A stretch of DNA of 64,000 nucleotides from Lachnospiraceae bacterium (GTDB lineage: Bacteria > Bacillota > Clostridia > Lachnospirales > Lachnospiraceae). Where the stretch lies: NCBI GenBank assembly GCA_024695465.1, contig JAILID010000019.1:21975-85974 (forward strand). The letters are read 5' to 3'. Shown one piece after another: positions 59,954 through 64,000 of the stretch (the first letter of the stretch is position 1; every line of letters begins with the position of its first letter). The position numbers and the translations under genes were made by a program. The notes under the pieces were generated by a model, which did not search any database, was not told the origin of the DNA, and saw only the letters and a program-made list of their open reading frames with translations.

Positions 59954-61783
59954 TTATTGAATCTGTTCTAATAACGCAATTGCACTTTCTACGTCTGCGG
60001 CAGATAATGAACCCTGTTCCAATTTGCTCTGAACATCCTTCAGCTTGCGGCTTAGTTCATCATTGCTTTTTAGCATAAATCGCTTATATTCCTGAAATAA
60101 GCCCAGAAGCTGCCTGCGGTAAAACTCCTCACCAATAATTCCTATCAACCTTTCAACGAACTGATCATATCCGCTATCACTGGAAAAAACCTCTTTATGG
60201 GATTTAACGTAAGCCGGGAACAGCTTATCAACTGTATCGCGCACACGCTGCCTTACCACAGTCGACTCCTCTTCTTTTTCTGTCCCGCCATCTTCTTTTA
60301 TTTTACGAATCGAGAGTGCATCAAAAAGGCTTGTGATCAACTTCTTCGATTCTTCTCCGATTGTACTATCCATAAAAAACCGATTGGCCAGCAGCATATG
60401 GATATTTTGCCCGTAAGTTTGAAGATTCATGTCCAGATAAGCTCTTTGTTCATCATTGGGCTCCGATAAAACAACCACATCCTCCCGCAGTATATCGGAG
60501 AGCATAAACGTTGAGCTGGTTGTAAATACGATCTGTACATCGGCAGATTTTTCTTTATCTCCATATTCGCTGACAATATCAAATACGTCTCTGATAAAGC
60601 ATCTTTGCCACTCGGGATGATAGTACAGTTCGCCTTCATCGATCAGTAAAATAACCGATTCAGCCTTGAACTGCGACTGCTCCAGCCATCTTATTTGGTC
60701 TCTATAATCCCTGTAGGCCGTATTAGCCATTGCCAAAGTCTTTTTCATATTGGAGGACTCCCAGAATTTTTCCCCGCCTCCCATATACCAGTACAATCTG
60801 GATAAAAAAGCAATTCTGCTGTATTGTCCTGATGAAAAAGGTCTAAAATATGCAAGAGGGGACTCCAGGAGCTCCTGAATCAGCGTTTCGCTCCACTCTG
60901 AATCGTTAATTAATTCTCTAATTCCCAGAACTCCCCTCTCGTCTGCCTCTAAAAATTCAATATTTGCAGCTTCAATACGACTCTGATAGTCTTCCCCTAA
61001 AATTGTTTTTTTCTTTTTGTCTTCTATATTCTTCAAAAATGCAATCTGCATAAATAAATCTGCGTTAACTCCCGGCTTGCCTTCTCTTCCTCCCCTTTTA
61101 CGATTCATCTCCTCTTCGGAAAAATTAACATTATAACGTTCTAAAATATGTTCAAATCTTAAAGCTGTTTTTCCTGAAATCGTTATTTTTTCATCTTTTT
61201 CCCGTTTATAGGCGGTTTCAGCTTTACTGACACCGTCCAAAAAGCGCATCATTGAGAAATAAGCAACCTTATAATCAGGAGCTTTTTCATTTGCTTCAGG
61301 GTTGTAGGCCCGGCATTTTTCTCTCACATCCCCTTCTATACGTTTCAGATCAACATTTGTCAGATAGTGATCCTCTCCGTCAATTTGAAAAATAACAAAA
61401 AAATGTGTATTTTCGTCCAGATGATAATACTGCGCCTTTTCTTTTGAAAGTTCGACAACACCGGGTTCTCCCTTGTAAATCCCTACCCCATCGCCAGAGG
61501 AAACAATATTCATGTCGTTTAGTATAAGGGCAAAACTATCCCGCAGAAAATCCACAAGGCCGGTCTTTCCCTCACCGTTCTTCCCAACAAAACAGGATGC
61601 TGAATAGATATTCCTGCCGTAAAAATATTTACCGAATGATTCTTTATAACCTGTGTTTTCCTTAATAAGGATTGAATTGGAATCATTATTGTAATCGCAC
61701 ACGTAACGATGATCAAACGAGATAGATTTTTTTTTGATTGTACGATAATTTTCCACATACAATAATGCGAAGAGAATATTCAT
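59954..61783 (-). CDS. AAA/SMC-like ATPase of an AAA-HNH defence-like pair (PtuA-like)
   Basis: A 609-aa ABC-type/OLD-like ATPase: Walker A GKNGEGKTG (67-75), a long middle insertion with ADERGV and helical segments, signature FSSGQYSR (316-323), Walker B ILLIDEGELYYHPEW (Asp382-Glu383), then IVFTTSSTFMLSDI (419-431), where most relatives have a His (TTHS) as switch residue. The C-terminus (about 510-609) is a coiled-coil-rich tail. Partner HNH gene directly follows. AAAGGAG precedes the ATG, and a terminator-like hairpin lies just upstream of that. By analogy with Septu it would form a complex that controls nuclease activity; no experimental basis here. Confidence 0.85.
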   Translation of the reverse strand: MNILFALLYVENYRTIKKKSISFDHRYVCDYNNDSNSILIKENTGYKESFGKYFYGRNIYSASCFVGKNGEGKTGLVDFLRDSFALILNDMNIVSSGDGVGIYKGEPGVVELSKEKAQYYHLDENTHFFVIFQIDGEDHYLTNVDLKRIEGDVREKCRAYNPEANEKAPDYKVAYFSMMRFLDGVSKAETAYKREKDEKITISGKTALRFEHILERYNVNFSEEEMNRKRGGREGKPGVNADLFMQIAFLKNIEDKKKKTILGEDYQSRIEAANIEFLEADERGVLGIRELINDSEWSETLIQELLESPLAYFRPFSSGQYSRIAFLSRLYWYMGGGEKFWESSNMKKTLAMANTAYRDYRDQIRWLEQSQFKAESVILLIDEGELYYHPEWQRCFIRDVFDIVSEYGDKEKSADVQIVFTTSSTFMLSDILREDVVVLSEPNDEQRAYLDMNLQTYGQNIHMLLANRFFMDSTIGEESKKLITSLFDALSIRKIKEDGGTEKEEESTVVRQRVRDTVDKLFPAYVKSHKEVFSSDSGYDQFVERLIGIIGEEFYRRQLLGLFQEYKRFMLKSNDELSRKLKDVQSKLEQGSLSAADVESAIALLEQIQ

Positions 61784-61800
61784 AGTTTTCTCCTTTAACT

Positions 61801-61850
61801 AAACAAAAAAATCCGCATTTCACCAATATGTGAAACCGGATTTTTTGTTT
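61801..61850 (-). terminator. Terminator-like hairpin inside the defence-like cassette
   Basis: AAACAAAAAAATCCG (61801-61815) and TTTCAC (61818-61823) pair with GTGAAA (61830-61835) and CGGATTTTTTGTTT (61837-61850). A and T tracts on both sides make it functional either way. It begins at the stop of the 73-aa gene and ends 17 bases before the ATPase start, so readthrough or partial termination would set the ratio of upstream to downstream genes. Confidence 0.75.
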
Positions 61851-62071
61851 TAGACAAACTTGTCTTTTTCCCAATCCTTATCTATGGGAGGCGTTCCATC
61901 TCTCTTTAATTTGTCCATTAGACTGTTTCGCCGATTTCTCTGCCAGGATGTCACAAGACCTTTGCTTGCATAGTATTCCGGTGTTTCGAAGCTGCCAATC
62001 ACAAGTTTCTTGCCAAACCCGTCTCCCGCAAATGCTTCACTGTTAAATGGGCTGTTGAGGTTCAAATCCAT
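61850..62071 (-). CDS. Small basic/acidic protein of the cassette, unknown
   Basis: A 73-aa protein: Asn/Phe-rich N-terminus (MDLNLNSPFNSEAFAGDGFGK), SFETPEYYASKGLVTSWQRNRRNSLMDKLKRDG, and a charged end (DKDWEKDKFV). No cysteines, no membrane segment, no family recognised. GGAGGGA lies 12 bases upstream, and an ATG-TAA start-stop pair lies between. It sits between the protease-like gene and the ATPase on the same strand; an adaptor, inhibitor or substrate of the protease-like protein is conceivable but unproven. Confidence 0.65.
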   Translation of the reverse strand: MDLNLNSPFNSEAFAGDGFGKKLVIGSFETPEYYASKGLVTSWQRNRRNSLMDKLKRDGTPPIDKDWEKDKFV

Positions 62072-62114
62072 TTTTTACATAGTCCCTCCAATTCCGCATC
62101 TGAAATCACAAGTA

Positions 62115-62142
62115 AGTGAGGCGTTCACAAAGAACCCTCACT
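62115..62142. other. Hairpin between protease-like gene and small gene
   Basis: AGTGAGG (62115-62121) pairs with CCTCACT (62136-62142) and GTTC (62123-62126) with GAAC (62132-62135), with one bulged C. No T-run follows, so it is more likely an mRNA processing or stability element than a terminator. Confidence 0.45.
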
Positions 62143-62163
62143 ATTCAAATGCTTTTCATGCAT

Positions 62164-64000
62164 TCAGTCTAACACACTTCTTAGCGATTGTCTATCAATA
62201 AATTTATCTATACTGCTAAAAAGCATATCATAATGCATATCCAATACAAAATTAACTATGTCTTCCGCAGGCAATACCCCACTGACCTTATTATTTGCGC
62301 TCTGCGGCTCATTAAAAGCCGCTTGTATCAAGCTGCAATACTGCCAAAGAGACGATTTCCTGAGTTCCTCATGCAGATCATCCAGAATCCTGCCTCCACG
62401 AACAAGATCTGCGGACAATTCACTTGCCCATTCAATTTCTCCCACCTCTGTACCATAAAAGTCAGCAATTTGCATAAAATTTCGGCACAAGAAAACGCAG
62501 TGCATCAACTTATACTTTACAGACTCTTCCATCTTCTGCTTACTAAACCATTTCAAATTCTGACTCCATTGATCCGCAAGCTTCTGCATATTATCTCCTG
62601 TTTTTACAGGCAGATTCGCATAATGATTCATTCTTTCAGCAAAATCAACGAAACGGTCTCTAATTTCCAGCGTTCTATTTTTATCCTCCGATTCATTCAA
62701 AATTTCACGTATCACACTTTCAATATAACGGCACATAGCAGGAAAGATTTCCTGCCAACGCAAGTATTGATTTCCTCTTTCTTCGCTGCCATCAGATCCG
62801 TTCATTGCGTAGATCGTCATAGCCATTCTGGAAACAAACTGCCGATTCAGCATACCATCTGCCGGAATATACGCTGTACAAAAATTCAAATATCCGAACG
62901 GTGTCAGTCCCAGCATTTTCACCATAAAAAGATCAGATGCGATTTCCCTGTACATATAAATATTTTCATCCCAAATAGTAAGAGAATCCACCCTTGTCCT
63001 CAGGAGACTGTTCTGCGCAAGTTCCATAAAATCAATAGATGAATCATTCGAAACAAAATAGTAGCCCATTGACAGATACCTGGCAATCTTTCTTCCATCC
63101 GGCGTATGCTGATATTCAGTAATCGTGTTTGACACGCTTTTTGTCAGTTTTCTTATAAAAGCAGCCGTTCTCATGCAGACAATATAGAACTCCTCATCGT
63201 CTTCATAATCGTCCGGTGTCCCACTGCAGAGAACATGATATAAGCCATATGCATCTTTTTTATCTCGATTTTCTTCTCTCGGTCTTCCCTCTTCAAATAA
63301 AAGGCCACCAAACAAATTAATGAGTTTATTCCTTGCCTCTACCTGTTCTTTAGCCAGGCATTCTGCCTTGTCTTCCTCGTCACCCCCGATTTCCTCCCAG
63401 GAGTCACTTGTCCCGCCAAAAAAACGATCATGAAAATCCCAGAGAGTTTCTACTTCTTCACTACTCAAAATGAAACAATCAGAACTTCTGGCAAATTTAT
63501 TAATGTATCTTTTCAAAGTTCCGAGATAATATACCGCATCAACCATCTTAAGATAACACTTTTTAATCCGTTCGGTAAGATTTAAAAGCTTCATATCCCC
63601 GTAATATGGTATATCTTTTTTTATAAACTTGATGAACTCATCTTTAAAATTATTCTCAAGCAATCTCTGAATCGTTACAGTGTCCCGAAGCGTCTCCACC
63701 TCTGTTCGAATACGCTCAACCAGATCTACTACGAGCTGATTAATCAAAAGTCCGGCACTGTAGCGAATAATCACGTCATTCCGTCTTTCCCTGTCTTCAA
63801 AGCGCAGATTATGGGCAAGTTCATGCAAAAGTCTTCCAAGAGAACCCGCAAAATCTGTAAGTGTATAAAATGAAGGGCAGTTAACAACCAGCAGCTTCTC
63901 TTTTTCTCCTTGAACGTTTTCATCCTGACGGTAAAAATACGCTTTTGTAGAGAGGATTTTGTTCATAGATTTAGGAACCATAATTGTCACGTATCGTTCC
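62164..64000 (-). CDS. Zinc-metalloprotease-like protein, N-terminus outside window
   Basis: At least 611 residues; the frame stays open to the window edge, so the GTG at 63990 is probably internal. A zincin motif HELAH (63825-63811, in GRLLHELAHNLRF) is followed about 290 residues later by REIASDLFMVKMLG (ExxxD), which fits a third zinc ligand glutamate. Between them is a mostly helical insertion with an acidic stretch (about 255-270 of the visible part), and about 250 helical residues follow. No signal peptide or membrane segment is visible, so it acts in the cytoplasm. I do not know the family. It is the first visible gene of the cassette with the 73-aa protein, the ATPase and the HNH nuclease. 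Confidence 0.7.
   Translation of the reverse strand, partial: ERYVTIMVPKSMNKILSTKAYFYRQDENVQGEKEKLLVVNCPSFYTLTDFAGSLGRLLHELAHNLRFEDRERRNDVIIRYSAGLLINQLVVDLVERIRTEVETLRDTVTIQRLLENNFKDEFIKFIKKDIPYYGDMKLLNLTERIKKCYLKMVDAVYYLGTLKRYINKFARSSDCFILSSEEVETLWDFHDRFFGGTSDSWEEIGGDEEDKAECLAKEQVEARNKLINLFGGLLFEEGRPREENRDKKDAYGLYHVLCSGTPDDYEDDEEFYIVCMRTAAFIRKLTKSVSNTITEYQHTPDGRKIARYLSMGYYFVSNDSSIDFMELAQNSLLRTRVDSLTIWDENIYMYREIASDLFMVKMLGLTPFGYLNFCTAYIPADGMLNRQFVSRMAMTIYAMNGSDGSEERGNQYLRWQEIFPAMCRYIESVIREILNESEDKNRTLEIRDRFVDFAERMNHYANLPVKTGDNMQKLADQWSQNLKWFSKQKMEESVKYKLMHCVFLCRNFMQIADFYGTEVGEIEWASELSADLVRGGRILDDLHEELRKSSLWQYCSLIQAAFNEPQSANNKVSGVLPAEDIVNFVLDMHYDMLFSSIDKFIDRQSLRSVLD

Noticed and set aside
58806-61783. 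Type I-A retron (reverse transcriptase with ATPase and HNH effectors)
   Set aside because: No reverse transcriptase gene or msr/msd-like structured RNA is visible in the neighbourhood within the window.

Overview
The window reads as a chromosomal segment of a low-G+C-phylum (Firmicutes) anaerobe of the class Clostridia, most like a Lachnospiraceae gut or rumen commensal with fairly GC-rich coding DNA. The evidence is strong AGGAGG-type ribosome binding sites, frequent GTG/TTG starts, consensus TTGACA/TATAAT promoters, and family content typical of Clostridia: the IreB-RuvX-DUF1292-RNase J-YlbF-TrmR-U32 block, YesL, DUF6171, DUF6056, an HPr-like protein, and GntR/YtrA with an ABC exporter. No rRNA, tRNA, CRISPR array, complete insertion sequence or replication origin was seen.

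Layout. 1-5.5 kb: cysS (3' end outside the window) with cysE, a TM2/zinc-ribbon protein, a small zinc-ribbon ORF without a start codon, then ispF, a double-ACT protein and paaK. 5.6-10.9 kb: a nucleoside-salvage operon (udp, deoD, cdd) that ends in a GH2 'beta-galactosidase' whose catalytic residues are substituted. 11-14.3 kb: nth, a ketopantoate-reductase-like gene and a uracil/xanthine permease. 14.3-21.5 kb: a housekeeping RNA/tRNA block (U32/TrhP-like, TrmR, MltG-like stub, YlbF, RNase J, DUF1292, RuvX, IreB, MtaB) resembling Bacillus yrzL-yrrK-yrzB-yrrL-yrrM-yrrN/O. 21.6-31.4 kb: an HPr-like protein, a MacB-type efflux cluster with two adaptors, and a GntR-ABC exporter operon with a clear autoregulatory operator. 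32-51 kb: sugar genes, mainly for arabinan/L-arabinose (Gfo/Idh oxidoreductase; GH127; YesL; sugar ABC transporter; an ArsR-type regulator; GH51; two GH43; araA and araB), with thiI-iscS between them. 51-54 kb: truA, YitT/YczE membrane proteins and an Spx/ArsC-like protein.

54.2-64 kb is different: visibly more AT-rich in most of its genes, with broken genes (a MATE transporter remnant fused to an orphan fragment, a glycosyltransferase with an internal deletion, a probable transposase relic). It ends in a cassette transcribed leftwards: a zinc-metalloprotease-like protein (runs off the window), a 73-aa protein, a terminator-like hairpin, an AAA/SMC-like ATPase and an HNH endonuclease. The last two resemble PtuA/PtuB of Septu-type anti-phage defence; the protease-like and small genes are not part of any such system I know. 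This is the best candidate for an undescribed system.

How the genes work together: extracellular GH43 releases arabino-oligosaccharides, the ABC transporter imports them, GH51/GH43/GH127 release L-arabinose, and AraA/AraB feed it to the pentose phosphate pathway (no araD here). A 15-bp element shared by three arabinose promoters suggests one regulon, probably under the ArsR-type regulator encoded at 39.6 kb.
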